Assembly (NCBI RefSeq): GCF_004000275.1
Contig: NZ_RCIP01000004.1
Coordinates: forward strand, 314,700 to 378,699
From: Saccharospirillum alexandrii
GTDB lineage: Bacteria > Pseudomonadota > Gammaproteobacteria > Pseudomonadales > Natronospirillaceae
Direction: 5' to 3'
Length of the DNA: 64,000 nt
A model generated the notes under the pieces. It searched no databases and had not been told where the DNA came from. It was given only the letters and a program-made list of their open reading frames with translations. Shown one piece after another: positions 27,491-36,795 of this stretch. A program made the position numbers and the translations under genes. The stretch's first letter is position 1; the number at the start of each line of letters is the position of its first letter.

Positions 27491-28936
27491 GTGACTACGT
27501 TAAAACTGGTTATCGACCGTGATTCGGACTGGAAAGCCTACTACCCTTCAGACGACGTCACTTCGGCGCAGCGTTACATCGATGAATCACCGCTGACGCC
27601 ACACCGCATCATCAACCTGTGTCGCAACTATCAGTACCAGAGCCGGGGCTATTATGTTTCGCTGCTGGCCGAAGCGCGTGGCCACAAGGTGATTCCGTCG
27701 GTCAAAACGCTGACCGACCTGGCGCAGCCGGCCGTTTACGGTGTGCTGGATCACAGCATTCAAAAGCCGTTGAATACCCTGGCCGGTGAAGAGACCCGCT
27801 GGCGCTGGAACATCTATTTCGGGCAGTGTGAGTTCCCGGGCCTTGCAGAGGCTTCGCGGCAATTGTTCGAACGGTTTCCGGTACCCATTTTGAGCGTGAC
27901 GGTACACAAGAAAACCAACTGGCAACTGGCGTCGATCAAGGCATTGGGTCTGCACTCGCTGTCCGAGCCGGAAGAGGGTGTGTTTGCCGAAAGTTTGGAG
28001 CGGTTTTCCAGGAAAGTCTGGCGCGCACCTCGCGCCCAGCGTCGCTACCGCTACGACCTGGCGATTCTGATCAACGACAAGGAAACCACGCCGCCTAGCG
28101 ACAAGGGTGCTCTGAAAAAGTTTGAACGGGCCGCGCACCGCCAGGGCATGGACGTCGATTTTATTCAGCCGTCGGATTACTACCGTCTGGCCGAATACGA
28201 CGCCCTGTTCATTCGTGAAACCACCAATGTGAACCACCATACCTATCGCTTTTCGCGCAAGGCGGCCCACGAAGGCATGGTGGTGATGGACGATCCGGAC
28301 AGCATCTTACGCTGTACCAACAAGATCTACCTGGCCGACCTGATCCGCACCCGGCATTTGCCAGCACCGAACAGCCGGGCCATTACGTCCACGCAACACA
28401 GCGTGCTGGCGGATCTGGAGGCCTCACTGGGCTTTCCGATGGTGATCAAGATTCCGGATGGGTCCTTCTCGAAAGGCGTGGTCAAGGTGACGGATCTGGC
28501 GAGCCTGAAGAAGACAGTCGATGAGCTGCTCAAGCAAAGCGCCATCATTCTGGCCCAGGCTTACGTGCCGACCGATTACGACTGGCGCATTGGCGTGCTC
28601 AACGGTCGGGCCATCTACGCCTGCCGCTACTTCATGGCCAAGGGGCACTGGCAGATCTACAACCATTCGGCCAAGCCCAGCCAGCAAAGCGGTGGCTTTG
28701 AAACCGTGCCAACGCACGAAGCGCCGCGTGTGGTGTTGAAGGCAGCGCTGGATGTTGCCAGTGCCTTTGGCGATGGCTTGTATGGCGTCGACCTGAAGCA
28801 ACGTGGCGACGACGTTTACATCATTGAAGTAAACGACAATCCCTCGATCGACAGCGGTGTGGAGGACGCCTGGTCCGGAGACGGGTTGTACGACACGATT
28901 ATGAGCGAGTTCCGTCAGCGTCTAGATCGCCGTTAA
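27491..28936 (+). CDS. RimK family ATP-grasp ligase with N-terminal RLAN domain
   Basis: The 481-residue protein starts at GTG with an AAGGA site. An N-terminal RLAN (RimK-like ATP-grasp N-terminal) domain contains CRNYQYQSRGYYVSLLAEARGH. A C-terminal ATP-grasp domain follows: LGFPMVIKIPDGSFSKGVVKV, AYVPTDYDWRIGVLNG and YIIEVNDNPSID with Mg-binding Glu and Asn. It would form an amide bond between an acyl group and an amino acid or peptide. It is not the S6-modifying RimK, which is present separately at 52351-53250. Its 3' end overlaps the convergent kinase gene by 38 bp. Confidence 0.9.
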   Translation: MTTLKLVIDRDSDWKAYYPSDDVTSAQRYIDESPLTPHRIINLCRNYQYQSRGYYVSLLAEARGHKVIPSVKTLTDLAQPAVYGVLDHSIQKPLNTLAGEETRWRWNIYFGQCEFPGLAEASRQLFERFPVPILSVTVHKKTNWQLASIKALGLHSLSEPEEGVFAESLERFSRKVWRAPRAQRRYRYDLAILINDKETTPPSDKGALKKFERAAHRQGMDVDFIQPSDYYRLAEYDALFIRETTNVNHHTYRFSRKAAHEGMVVMDDPDSILRCTNKIYLADLIRTRHLPAPNSRAITSTQHSVLADLEASLGFPMVIKIPDGSFSKGVVKVTDLASLKKTVDELLKQSAIILAQAYVPTDYDWRIGVLNGRAIYACRYFMAKGHWQIYNHSAKPSQQSGGFETVPTHEAPRVVLKAALDVASAFGDGLYGVDLKQRGDDVYIIEVNDNPSIDSGVEDAWSGDGLYDTIMSEFRQRLDRR

Positions 28937-30692
28937 CGGGGCCCGGTTTAACGGCTAAATAGCGCTGTAGCATTTGTTGCAATTGCTGGTAGCGAAACGG
29001 CTTGGTGATAAAATCCGACATGCCTGCTTCCAGGCAGCTGTGATGGCTTTCTGTGGTGGCATTGGCGGTGAGTGCAACAATGGGGGGCGGGTCGCCCCGG
29101 GCGATCAGTTGCCGGGTGGCGTCAAGCCCGTCGAGGCCCGGCATTTGCACGTCCATCAAGATCAGGTCAAAGCGCTCCCGGGCACAGCGCTCCAACACCT
29201 GATGGCCGTCGCTGACCAGCGTCACGGTCGCGCCGGCCTTCTCCAGCATGCGCCGGGCAATGGTCTGGTTGACCGGGTTGTCTTCTGCCACAAGCACCGA
29301 ACCAGTCACTGCCGGGTGCGGGCATTCAGACTCTGGTTTGGGGTTTAAACGAGCCGCGGGCGGGTCAATTTTGGGCAGCGTCAGCACCAGGCGGAATTCA
29401 CTGCCACGTCCAAACTGGCTGTCGAGTTCAATGCGTCCGCCCAGCAGTTGGGCCAGTTGTTGGCTGATCGCCAGCCCGAGCCCGGTACCGCCATAGCGGC
29501 GGCTGGTCGAGGCATCGGCCTGATGAAACGGCTGAAATAACAGCAATTGTTTCGACCGGGAGATACCAATGCCAGTATCCCTCACGCGCAGGCAAACCGC
29601 ATAATCGACGTCATTATCCGTCAGGTCCATACTGACTTCCACCGTGCCGTGCCCGGTGAATTTAATGGCATTGCCGACCAGGTTCAGCAGTATCTGGCGG
29701 ATCTTGGCATCGTCGGAATTGACCCAGGCCGACGCCTGAGGCGGTGGTACGAAATTCAGAGCAATGCCCTTGGCGCGCGCCTGGGCATAAAACACCCGGG
29801 TAGACGACTCAATCAGTTCGATCAGATCGAACGGCTGGTTGTCGGGGTGCTGGTGCCCGGAATCGAGCCGGCTGTAATCGAGCACATCGTTAATTTGGGA
29901 TAACAGTGCCTCTGACGACTGCTCCAGCGTACCGATCAGTGACTTGTGTTCTTCCGGGTCGGGCGATTCGGAGAGTAATTGAATGGTGCCGATAATGCCG
30001 TTAAGCGGGGTGCGAATTTCGTGGCTCATATTGGCCAGAAAGTGAGACTGAACGCGGTTTGCCTTTTCGGCCGCCAAACGCAAATTGCGGTTGCGGTTGA
30101 AGGCCCACAGTAAGACGACCAGCAAGCCAGCCCCGAGAGCACCCAGTGTGAGCAGTACCGTGCGGATTTGCTGGTAAGCCTGTTGCACTCGTTCTCCGCG
30201 GGCATCGGCCTGGGACATGGCGTTTTCAGTCAGCCGGGAAATGCGGTACCGGAAAGACTCTATCCAGGTTTGGAGTACCGGCAGCAACCGGCGTGCATAG
30301 TCAGTCGACATCTCATAGATCAGGGCTTCGTCGGCACGCAAGCGGTTGAGAATGCTGTTGACCTGGTTGTAAACCTGAGTGTCGTAGGTGCGTGCGAAAT
30401 CACCGGTTTCGCCTTGGGTCAGTAACGCTGCGCGACTCCATAAAATTTCAGCCGAAATCGAGGCTTCTTCCTGGTACTGGCCGGAGGGGTTTTCCAGGTA
30501 AAGCGCCAGCGAGCCGCGCAGCCGCTCCATTTCCAACTGCAACTGGGTGATGTGCCAGACACGGTCGTCGCGCAGTTGGTCGCGATACACACTGATCTCG
30601 CCCGAGACACGCACGATCAGCATGCCGAGCCAGATCAGCATGACCACGAACGACACCACCCAGGCGGTGATGAACCCAATGCGGTTTAACAT
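28899..30692 (-). CDS. Hybrid sensor histidine kinase/response regulator
   Basis: The 597-residue inner-membrane kinase has a first helix at about residues 7-30, a periplasmic helical sensor region to about 175, and a second helix near 180-200. HisKA (FLANMSHEIRTPLNGIIG), HATPase (NLVGNAIKFT, DTGIGIS, GGTGLGLAIS) and a C-terminal receiver with phospho-Asp in DLILMDVQMPGLDG complete it. There is no HPt domain. It follows the SUOX-fold periplasmic gene by 3 bp, so that protein is probably its sensory partner. The output pathway is not in the window. Confidence 0.92.
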   Translation of the reverse strand: MLNRIGFITAWVVSFVVMLIWLGMLIVRVSGEISVYRDQLRDDRVWHITQLQLEMERLRGSLALYLENPSGQYQEEASISAEILWSRAALLTQGETGDFARTYDTQVYNQVNSILNRLRADEALIYEMSTDYARRLLPVLQTWIESFRYRISRLTENAMSQADARGERVQQAYQQIRTVLLTLGALGAGLLVVLLWAFNRNRNLRLAAEKANRVQSHFLANMSHEIRTPLNGIIGTIQLLSESPDPEEHKSLIGTLEQSSEALLSQINDVLDYSRLDSGHQHPDNQPFDLIELIESSTRVFYAQARAKGIALNFVPPPQASAWVNSDDAKIRQILLNLVGNAIKFTGHGTVEVSMDLTDNDVDYAVCLRVRDTGIGISRSKQLLLFQPFHQADASTSRRYGGTGLGLAISQQLAQLLGGRIELDSQFGRGSEFRLVLTLPKIDPPAARLNPKPESECPHPAVTGSVLVAEDNPVNQTIARRMLEKAGATVTLVSDGHQVLERCARERFDLILMDVQMPGLDGLDATRQLIARGDPPPIVALTANATTESHHSCLEAGMSDFITKPFRYQQLQQMLQRYLAVKPGPVNGDLDADGTRS

Positions 30693-30695
30693 GCC

Positions 30696-31184
30696 TCAGT
30701 CCAGCACGCTTAGCGCTTGCAATTGCCAGACCGACCAGGCACGGACATCGCGCGTTAGCAGATCGGGGTGTTCACTCCAGGGAAAGACGATCCAGAAGGG
30801 GCCTTTATCCTTAATGCGCATCAGTTCGCCGTTCATGTGTACAGCCAGAAAGGCGTGTGCCGCCAGTACCTGATCAACCGGCAGGTTGATGGAGTAATTG
30901 TTCAGCCCCCGGGCATTCACCCAGCCCTGCTCGATCCCCGCTTCAGCCAGTACTGCGGCCAGCGGCGCTCCGCGAAAGGTCAGGCTGCCATCCGTCCAGG
31001 GGGTTTCGGTAACCACTTCCTGATCCGACAGCGCCAGAATGTCTTCCTGGTTGAAGCTGAATTCGCCGTGAGGACCGGTGATTAGCAAGGGCTCTGCCCA
31101 GGCAGGTATGACCAGGGCAATCAGAACCGACACCCGCCAGAAAACCCGGCGAACCGGCGCTAGCAAGCTGCGGTAGCTGGCCAT
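30696..31184 (-). CDS. Periplasmic SUOX-fold (molybdopterin-binding-like) protein without cysteine
   Basis: The 162-residue protein starts at ATG 31184 with a signal peptide (VFWRVSVLIALVIPAWA, cut before EPLL). The mature part resembles the oxidoreductase molybdopterin-binding (SUOX) fold: LTFRGAPLAAVLAEAGIE, then NGELMRIKDKGPFWIVFPWSEHPDL. It contains no cysteine, so the Moco-ligating residue of sulfite-oxidase enzymes is absent. It is therefore likely a ligand-binding partner of the adjacent kinase. A longer start at 31226 is possible but would move the signal peptide inward. Confidence 0.75.
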   Translation of the reverse strand: MASYRSLLAPVRRVFWRVSVLIALVIPAWAEPLLITGPHGEFSFNQEDILALSDQEVVTETPWTDGSLTFRGAPLAAVLAEAGIEQGWVNARGLNNYSINLPVDQVLAAHAFLAVHMNGELMRIKDKGPFWIVFPWSEHPDLLTRDVRAWSVWQLQALSVLD

Positions 31185-31435
31185 AGCGGCGGGTGCGTGA
31201 CGAAATAGGTAGGGAGCTGATTGCATGGAAACGACTTCTACGAAGGGAGTTGCAAGAGCATAGAAAACCGGGAAGGAGGTGTCGATAGGTAAAGTGTGAA
31301 CGAGCCGACTTTGCTGCGCCTTAGGTGAGGATCAGCCCGCGAAATCGCCTATTGTACCCGTGACAGCACAGACCGGATGTCAGATCATGGTGCAATCACC
31401 GTTCAAGTTCGGCCACAGACATACCGGGGAATGCT

Positions 31436-32938
31436 ATGAGTTACTCGATACTGGAGAAAACCTTTCATCGCCTGGCCCAACTGGGCCATGCCGAAGCCAT
31501 GTTGAGCTGGGACCAGCATGTGATGATGCCACCCAAGGGCAACGCGGCCCGCAGTAAGGCCATGGCTGAACTGACCGTGCTGCGAACCGAGATCCTGCAG
31601 GACGAACGCCTTTCCGACCGCTTTGATGAGGCGGAACAGGAAGCCGACCTCACCGACTGGCAGCAGGCCAACCTGCGTGAAATGAAACGCAGCTGGCAAC
31701 AGACCCGTGCCATTCCCAAAGAGCTGGTCGAAGCCCAGTCACTGGCCAGCAGTGAGTGCGAACATGCCTGGCGCACCCTGAGGCCCAACAACGATTGGGC
31801 TGGCTTTGAGCCGCTGCTACAACGGGTGTTCGATCTGGCCGGTGAAGCCGCCGCTGCCTATCAGGATGCATTGGGCGCTGACCGGGGCTACGCAAATGCC
31901 TACGACGCCCTGATGGATCAGTATGATCCCGGCACAACCATGAGCCGCATCGATCCGGTATTCGACCGGTTGAAGGCCGAACTGCCAGGAACGCTGCAAC
32001 AGATTCTGGAACGCCAGTCGCAGCGGTCCACCCCGATTAAACCGGGGCGGCCCATCGCCATACCGCAACAGGACGCCCTGGCACGAGCCCTGATGTCGAC
32101 CCTGGGCTTCGATTTCGACGCCGGTCGTCTCGACCAGACGGCCCACCCGTTTAGCGGTGGTGTACCAGCGGACAGCCGCATCACCACCCGATACGATGAA
32201 CACAACGTCATCGAAGGCCTGATGGGCGTGATCCACGAAACCGGCCATTCCCGGTATGAAACCGGCTTACCACACGCCTGGACGAGCCAACCGGTCGGGC
32301 AGGCCATGGGCATGGGCGTGCACGAAAGCCAGAGCCTGTTTTTTGAAATGCAACTGGGCCGCTCCCGCCCCTTTATCGATGCCATCGCTCCGATGGTGCG
32401 CCAGCATCTGGGTGACGACCCGGCTTTCACAGCCGACAACCTGCACGCCCTCTACACCCGGGTAGAGCCAGGCCTGATTCGGGTCAATGCCGACGAAGTG
32501 ACGTACCCGTCACACGTCATCCTGCGCTACGAACTGGAGCGCGACATCATCCTCGGCAAGGCCAGCGTCAAAGACATTCCCGAGCGCTGGAACCAGGCCA
32601 TGTCCGATCTGCTGGGGCTCGATACCCGAGGCGACTACCGCAACGGTCCGATGCAGGACATCCACTGGCCCATGGGCGCCATCGGCTACTTCCCGTCCTA
32701 CACTCTGGGTGCCCTGAACGCCGCCCAACTGCATGCTGCTTTGTTACGGGACATTCCCGACGCTGCCGAACGCATAGCCCAGCTGGACCTGGCGCCGATC
32801 TTCGACTGGCTGTCGCGAAACATCTGGCAACAGGGTCGCTTTAACAATTACGACGACCTGATGACCCAGGCCACTGGCGAAGTGCTGAACCCGGATTACT
32901 TCCTGGACCATCTGCAGTCGCGGTACCTGTCGGCTTAA
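31436..32938 (+). CDS. Carboxypeptidase M32
   Basis: The 500-residue cytoplasmic metallocarboxypeptidase (Taq carboxypeptidase family) has the zinc motif HETGH in GVIHETGHSRYETG and the downstream Glu in MGMGVHESQSLFFE. The family DPRFT-like and HPF segments appear as AHPFSGG and TRYDEHNV. It removes C-terminal residues broadly except proline. It begins with a GGGGAA-like site. Downstream lie two long hairpin repeats. Confidence 0.92.
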   Translation: MSYSILEKTFHRLAQLGHAEAMLSWDQHVMMPPKGNAARSKAMAELTVLRTEILQDERLSDRFDEAEQEADLTDWQQANLREMKRSWQQTRAIPKELVEAQSLASSECEHAWRTLRPNNDWAGFEPLLQRVFDLAGEAAAAYQDALGADRGYANAYDALMDQYDPGTTMSRIDPVFDRLKAELPGTLQQILERQSQRSTPIKPGRPIAIPQQDALARALMSTLGFDFDAGRLDQTAHPFSGGVPADSRITTRYDEHNVIEGLMGVIHETGHSRYETGLPHAWTSQPVGQAMGMGVHESQSLFFEMQLGRSRPFIDAIAPMVRQHLGDDPAFTADNLHALYTRVEPGLIRVNADEVTYPSHVILRYELERDIILGKASVKDIPERWNQAMSDLLGLDTRGDYRNGPMQDIHWPMGAIGYFPSYTLGALNAAQLHAALLRDIPDAAERIAQLDLAPIFDWLSRNIWQQGRFNNYDDLMTQATGEVLNPDYFLDHLQSRYLSA

Positions 32939-32967
32939 CGTTGGGTTGTTTTTGTGGCAGGGGTTCG

Positions 32968-33078
32968 TGCTGGATACCGGGTATACCTATCTGGGGTCGG
33001 CGTGAATCCATCCATGGAGCCTAGGCCGCAGCATCCCTGCTGCGGACTTCCCCAGATAGGTATACCCAGTACCCAGCA
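32968..33078. repeat. Intergenic hairpin element, copy A (reverse orientation)
   Basis: Outer arms at 32968-32996 and 33050-33078 pair over 29 bp with 27 matches. Inside is a smaller hairpin CCGCAGCA-TCCC-TGCTGCGG and a core with CCATGGATG-type sequence. Read on the minus strand, the core (CTAGGCTCCATGGATGG followed by ATTCACGCCGACCCC) matches copies B and C. Confidence 0.85.
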
Positions 33079-33240
33079 CTTAGTTGGGTGCTGCTGCTTC
33101 CTCCCACAAAACCAGATGTTAATACTCATTCATGGAACATCCTGGTAGGGAGGCTTGGTAGAGTAAACGTGTTGGATATCTAATGCGCTTTGGGGAAGTT
33201 GCTCTAGATTAAGCGTAGGCCATATACCAAGTGTAGGCTG

Positions 33241-33333
33241 CCGGGTAGACCGTTGCGGGGAAGTCCGTAGCATGGATGCTACGGACTAGGCCCCATGGAT
33301 GGGTTCACGCCGACCCCGCAACGGTCTACCCGG
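33241..33333. repeat. Intergenic hairpin element, copy B
   Basis: Perfect 20-bp outer arms (33241-33260 and 33314-33333), extendable outward with a few mismatches. An internal hairpin with 11-bp arms AGTCCGTAGCA/TGCTACGGACT lies at 33262-33287. The core CTAGGCCCCATGGATGGG then TTCACGCCGACCCC is shared with A and C, while the outer arms are unrelated in sequence to the other copies. Confidence 0.88.
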
Positions 33334-33405
33334 TGGCCTGCACGCACTAGGCCACCGAAATAAAAATAACCACCGTATAGGAAGTTTAAGCAACCACGGA
33401 ATCCG

Positions 33406-34041
33406 TCAGTCGTCCAACATCTGCAGAATACGAGCTTTGAGCATCTCAATGGCAACGCGGTTTTTGCCGCCGCGAGGCACGATGATGTCGGCGAATTGCT
33501 TGGTGGGTTCGATGAATTCCAGAAACATTGGGCGGACGGTGCGCTTGTATTGCTCGATGATCGATTCGACCGTGCGTCCACGTTCGGCGATGTCACGTTG
33601 CAGGCGACGCAGCAGGCAGATATCGAGCGGGGTGTCCATGAACACCTTGGCGTCGAGGCGCTTGCGAATGGCTTTGTCGTGCAGCAGCAGAATGCCTTCA
33701 ATGATAACAATGCGGGCGGGCTTGAGCGGGAACGTCTGGTCGGAGCGATTGTGAATGGTGTAATCGTAGATCGGGATCTCGACGTCCTTTCCCGAATGCA
33801 GCGCATCCATGTGTTGGATCAGCAAGTCGTGATCGAAGGCATTGGGGTGGTCGTAATTGATTTCCGTGCGTTCTTCGATGGTCAGGTTGCCCTGCTCGCG
33901 GTAATAGCTGTCTTCCTTGATGATCGCCAGTGCCGAGTCGCCCAGCTCCTGTTTCAATTCCTGATAGATCGTGCCTGCAAGCAGGCTCTTGCCGGAGGCA
34001 GAGGCACCGGCGATGCCGATGAAAATGGGGGTGACAGACAT
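33406..34041 (-). CDS. udk: Uridine kinase
   Basis: Udk phosphorylates uridine and cytidine to their monophosphates in pyrimidine salvage. The 211-residue protein has the P-loop GIAGASASGKS near the N-terminus. NYDHPNAFDHDLLIQHM, the lid RDIAERGRTVESIIEQY and PTKQFADIIVPRGGKN are family motifs. The ATG at 34041 follows a GGAAG site and begins just before the P-loop; 17 codons upstream are open but unsupported. It converges with the M32 gene across repeats A and B. Confidence 0.94.
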   Translation of the reverse strand: MSVTPIFIGIAGASASGKSLLAGTIYQELKQELGDSALAIIKEDSYYREQGNLTIEERTEINYDHPNAFDHDLLIQHMDALHSGKDVEIPIYDYTIHNRSDQTFPLKPARIVIIEGILLLHDKAIRKRLDAKVFMDTPLDICLLRRLQRDIAERGRTVESIIEQYKRTVRPMFLEFIEPTKQFADIIVPRGGKNRVAIEMLKARILQMLDD

Positions 34042-34237
34042 GAAAGGCTTCCAGCAAATGACTAAAGAATGGCTGGGTAAGCATTGTAGCAAGGCACTGC
34101 AGACTTGTCTTTGATCAAATGTTCAGGAAAAACAGGCACCGGGCGACTTGTAATAAAATTACAGACCCCGTGATTCTCGACCCTGCAGGGTCTACAATGG
34201 CGATCCCATTTTCAACGACGTCCCCTAAGGAACTGCC

Positions 34238-35401
34238 ATGTCTGTGATCAAAATGTCTGACCTCGATCTGGCCGGTAAGCGCGTACTGATCCGCCAGGAC
34301 CTGAACGTGCCGCTGGATGACCAGGGCAAGGTCACCTCGGATAACCGCATTACCGCCTCGCTGCCGACCATTAAAGCAGCCCTCGAGCAGGGCGCCAAGG
34401 TCATGATCATGTCGCACCTGGGCCGTCCGGAAGAGGGCGAATTCGACGAAAAAGCCTCACTGGCCCCGGTTGCTGCCTACATGAGCCAACTGCTCGGGCA
34501 GGACATTCCGCTGATTCGCGACTGGGTTGAGGGTGTCGACACCGATGCCTCGGTCGTCATGTTGGAGAACGTTCGCTTCAACAAAGGCGAAAAGAAAAAC
34601 GACGACGCCCTGTCGAAGAAAATGGCCGCCCTGTGCGACGTTTATGTCATGGACGCCTTCGGCACCGCCCACCGCGCCCAGGCGTCTACCCATGGTGTCG
34701 CCAAGTACGCTCCGGTCGCCTGCGCCGGCCCGCTGCTCGCTGGCGAACTGGAAGCCCTTGCCAAAGCCATGGATAACCCGGCACGGCCGATGGTTGCCAT
34801 CGTCGGCGGCGCCAAGGTATCGACCAAGCTGACCGTGCTGGAGAGCCTGTCGAAAGTCTGTGATCAGCTGATCGTCGGTGGTGGCATCTCCAACACCTTT
34901 GTCGCCGCGCGCGGCTACAATGTCGGTAACTCCCTGCACGAGAAAGACCTGATTCCACAGGCGAAAAAACTGATGGAAGAACTCGACATCCCTGAACCGA
35001 TCGACGTACGCGTCGGCAAAGAGTTCAGCCCCAAGGCCGAAGCCGTGGTCAAGCCGGTCGATCAGGTGCAGGACGACGAAGAAATCATGGACCTCGGCCC
35101 GGAAACGGCCAAGCGCTTTGCCGAAGTGATCAAGAACGCCAAAACCATTCTGTGGAATGGCCCCTGTGGCGTGTTTGAATTTGATAACTTCGCCCACGGT
35201 ACCCGTGACGTTGCTGAAGCCATTGCCGATTCTGGCGCGTTTTCAGTGCTGGGTGGTGGCGATGTGATCGCGGCAGTGCAAAAATTCGGTATGGAAGACC
35301 GCTTCTCCTACATTTCTACTGGCGGTGGTGCCTTCCTGGAATTTGTGGAAGGCAAAGTACTGCCTGCCGTTGAAATTCTGGAACAACGCGCCAAAGACTG
35401 A
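34238..35401 (+). CDS. pgk: Phosphoglycerate kinase
   Basis: Pgk interconverts 1,3-bisphosphoglycerate and 3-phosphoglycerate with ADP/ATP in glycolysis. The 387-residue protein matches E. coli Pgk (387). Motifs include [44 protein letters not shown], the hinge [13 protein letters not shown], and [14 protein letters not shown] near the C-terminus. The downstream fba gene is on the same strand, 271 bp away, with hairpin element C in between. Confidence 0.97.
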   Translation: MSVIKMSDLDLAGKRVLIRQDLNVPLDDQGKVTSDNRITASLPTIKAALEQGAKVMIMSHLGRPEEGEFDEKASLAPVAAYMSQLLGQDIPLIRDWVEGVDTDASVVMLENVRFNKGEKKNDDALSKKMAALCDVYVMDAFGTAHRAQASTHGVAKYAPVACAGPLLAGELEALAKAMDNPARPMVAIVGGAKVSTKLTVLESLSKVCDQLIVGGGISNTFVAARGYNVGNSLHEKDLIPQAKKLMEELDIPEPIDVRVGKEFSPKAEAVVKPVDQVQDDEEIMDLGPETAKRFAEVIKNAKTILWNGPCGVFEFDNFAHGTRDVAEAIADSGAFSVLGGGDVIAAVQKFGMEDRFSYISTGGGAFLEFVEGKVLPAVEILEQRAKD

Positions 35402-35457
35402 AGAAATATAGAACTCAGGTTTAAGTGAGGGTTAACCAAAACACTGAGTGGTGGCTG

Positions 35458-35550
35458 CCGGGTGAGTCTATCCGGGGGAGTTCGCAGCATGGATGCTGCG
35501 ATCTAGGCCCCATGGACGGGTCTACGCCGACCCCGGATAGACTCACCCGG
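35458..35550. repeat. Intergenic hairpin element, copy C
   Basis: Perfect 20-bp outer arms at 35458-35477 and 35531-35550, an internal CGCAGCA-TGGA-TGCTGCG hairpin, and the shared core CTAGGCCCCATGGACGGG then TCTACGCCGACCCC. It sits between pgk and fba in the same orientation as copy B. Confidence 0.88.
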
Positions 35551-35672
35551 TGGCCAACACGGACTCGTGGCGTTAAAGGGTGACCAACCCAGGGTGTCAT
35601 GAGCCGAGCGCACAACAATAAGCGGTAGCCACTGGAAGGGGTGCCGTTCATCGACAGCAGAGGATACGACTC

Positions 35673-36752
35673 ATGTCTCAAAAAGTACTCGACGTAGTAA
35701 AACCCGGTGTTGTGACCGGCGACGACGTTCAGAAAATTTTTGCCATCGCCAAGGCCGAGAAGTTCGCACTGCCGGCGGTGAATTGCATAGACACCAATAC
35801 CGTTAACGCCGTGCTGGAAACCGCCGCTCGCGTCAAATCGCCGGTGATCATTCAGTTCTCGAACGGCGGCGCCGGCTTCTTTGCCGGTAAAGGGTTGAAA
35901 CTGGACGGCCAGGGTACCCAGGTGCTCGGTGGTATCGCCGGTGCCAAATACGTGCATGCTGTTGCTGAAACCTACGGTGTTCCGGTGATTCTGCATACCG
36001 ACCACGCTGCCCGCAAACTGCTGCCCTGGATCGATGGCATGCTCGATGAAGGCGAAAAGTTCTTCGCCGAAACCGGCAAGCCACTGTTCTCCTCCCACAT
36101 GATCGACCTGTCAGAAGACTCGCTGGAAGAAAACATCGCCACCTGCTCCGAATACCTCGCCCGCATGGCCAAAATGGGCATGACGCTTGAGATCGAACTG
36201 GGTGTGACCGGCGGTGAAGAAGACGGTGTCGACAACAGCCATCTCGATGCCTCCAACCTCTACACCAAGCCAGAAGACGTTGCCTACGCCTACGAAAAAC
36301 TGAACGCCATCAGCCCGCGCTTCACCATTGCCGCCTCATTCGGCAACGTGCATGGCGTATACAAGCCCGGCAACGTCAAGCTGACACCGACCATTCTGCG
36401 TGATTCCCAGGCGCATTGTTCCGAGAAATTCGGACTGGAAAAGAACGCTCTGGATTTCGTCTTCCACGGTGGTTCCGGCTCGACCGAAGCCGAGATCGAA
36501 GAATCGATCAGCTACGGCGTCATCAAAATGAACATCGACACCGACACCCAATGGGCCAACTGGAACGGTATTCGTGAGTATTACCAGGCGCACGAAGGCT
36601 ACCTGCAAAGCCAGATCGGTAACCCTGAGGGTGAAGACAGCCCGAACAAGAAATACTATGACCCGCGTGTCTGGCTGCGCAAAGCCCAGGAAAGCATGAG
36701 TGCCCGCCTGGAAAAAACCTTTGCCGACCTGAACGCGGTCGACCGCAACTGA
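35673..36752 (+). CDS. fbaA: Fructose-bisphosphate aldolase, class IIA
   Basis: The zinc-dependent aldolase cleaves fructose 1,6-bisphosphate in glycolysis and works in reverse in gluconeogenesis. At 359 residues it equals the E. coli FbaA length. The catalytic Asp and zinc His are in VILHTDHAARKLLPWIDG; other zinc histidines are in SFGNVHGVYKPGNVKL and FVFHGGSGSTEAEI. The ATG has an AGAGGA site. A GC-rich stem-loop follows. Confidence 0.96.
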   Translation: MSQKVLDVVKPGVVTGDDVQKIFAIAKAEKFALPAVNCIDTNTVNAVLETAARVKSPVIIQFSNGGAGFFAGKGLKLDGQGTQVLGGIAGAKYVHAVAETYGVPVILHTDHAARKLLPWIDGMLDEGEKFFAETGKPLFSSHMIDLSEDSLEENIATCSEYLARMAKMGMTLEIELGVTGGEEDGVDNSHLDASNLYTKPEDVAYAYEKLNAISPRFTIAASFGNVHGVYKPGNVKLTPTILRDSQAHCSEKFGLEKNALDFVFHGGSGSTEAEIEESISYGVIKMNIDTDTQWANWNGIREYYQAHEGYLQSQIGNPEGEDSPNKKYYDPRVWLRKAQESMSARLEKTFADLNAVDRN

Positions 36753-36763
36753 TCGACCGAATT

Positions 36764-36783
36764 CGCCCCGGCACGCCGGGGCG
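36764..36783. terminator. GC-rich stem-loop between convergent fba and xylB
   Basis: Perfect 8-bp arms CGCCCCGG and CCGGGGCG with a 4-base loop, 11 bp after the fba stop. No T-run follows on either strand, so it may stabilise 3' ends or act as a weak terminator. Confidence 0.55.
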
Positions 36784-36795
36784 TATGCCTGACAC

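Noticed and set aside
32968-33333. tRNA genes or CRISPR repeats
   Set aside because: The hairpins lack a cloverleaf and anticodon pattern, and there is no regular repeat-spacer array.
34457-35197. 246-codon minus-strand frame inside pgk
   Set aside because: Shadow of a highly biased gene; no domain or ribosome-binding site.
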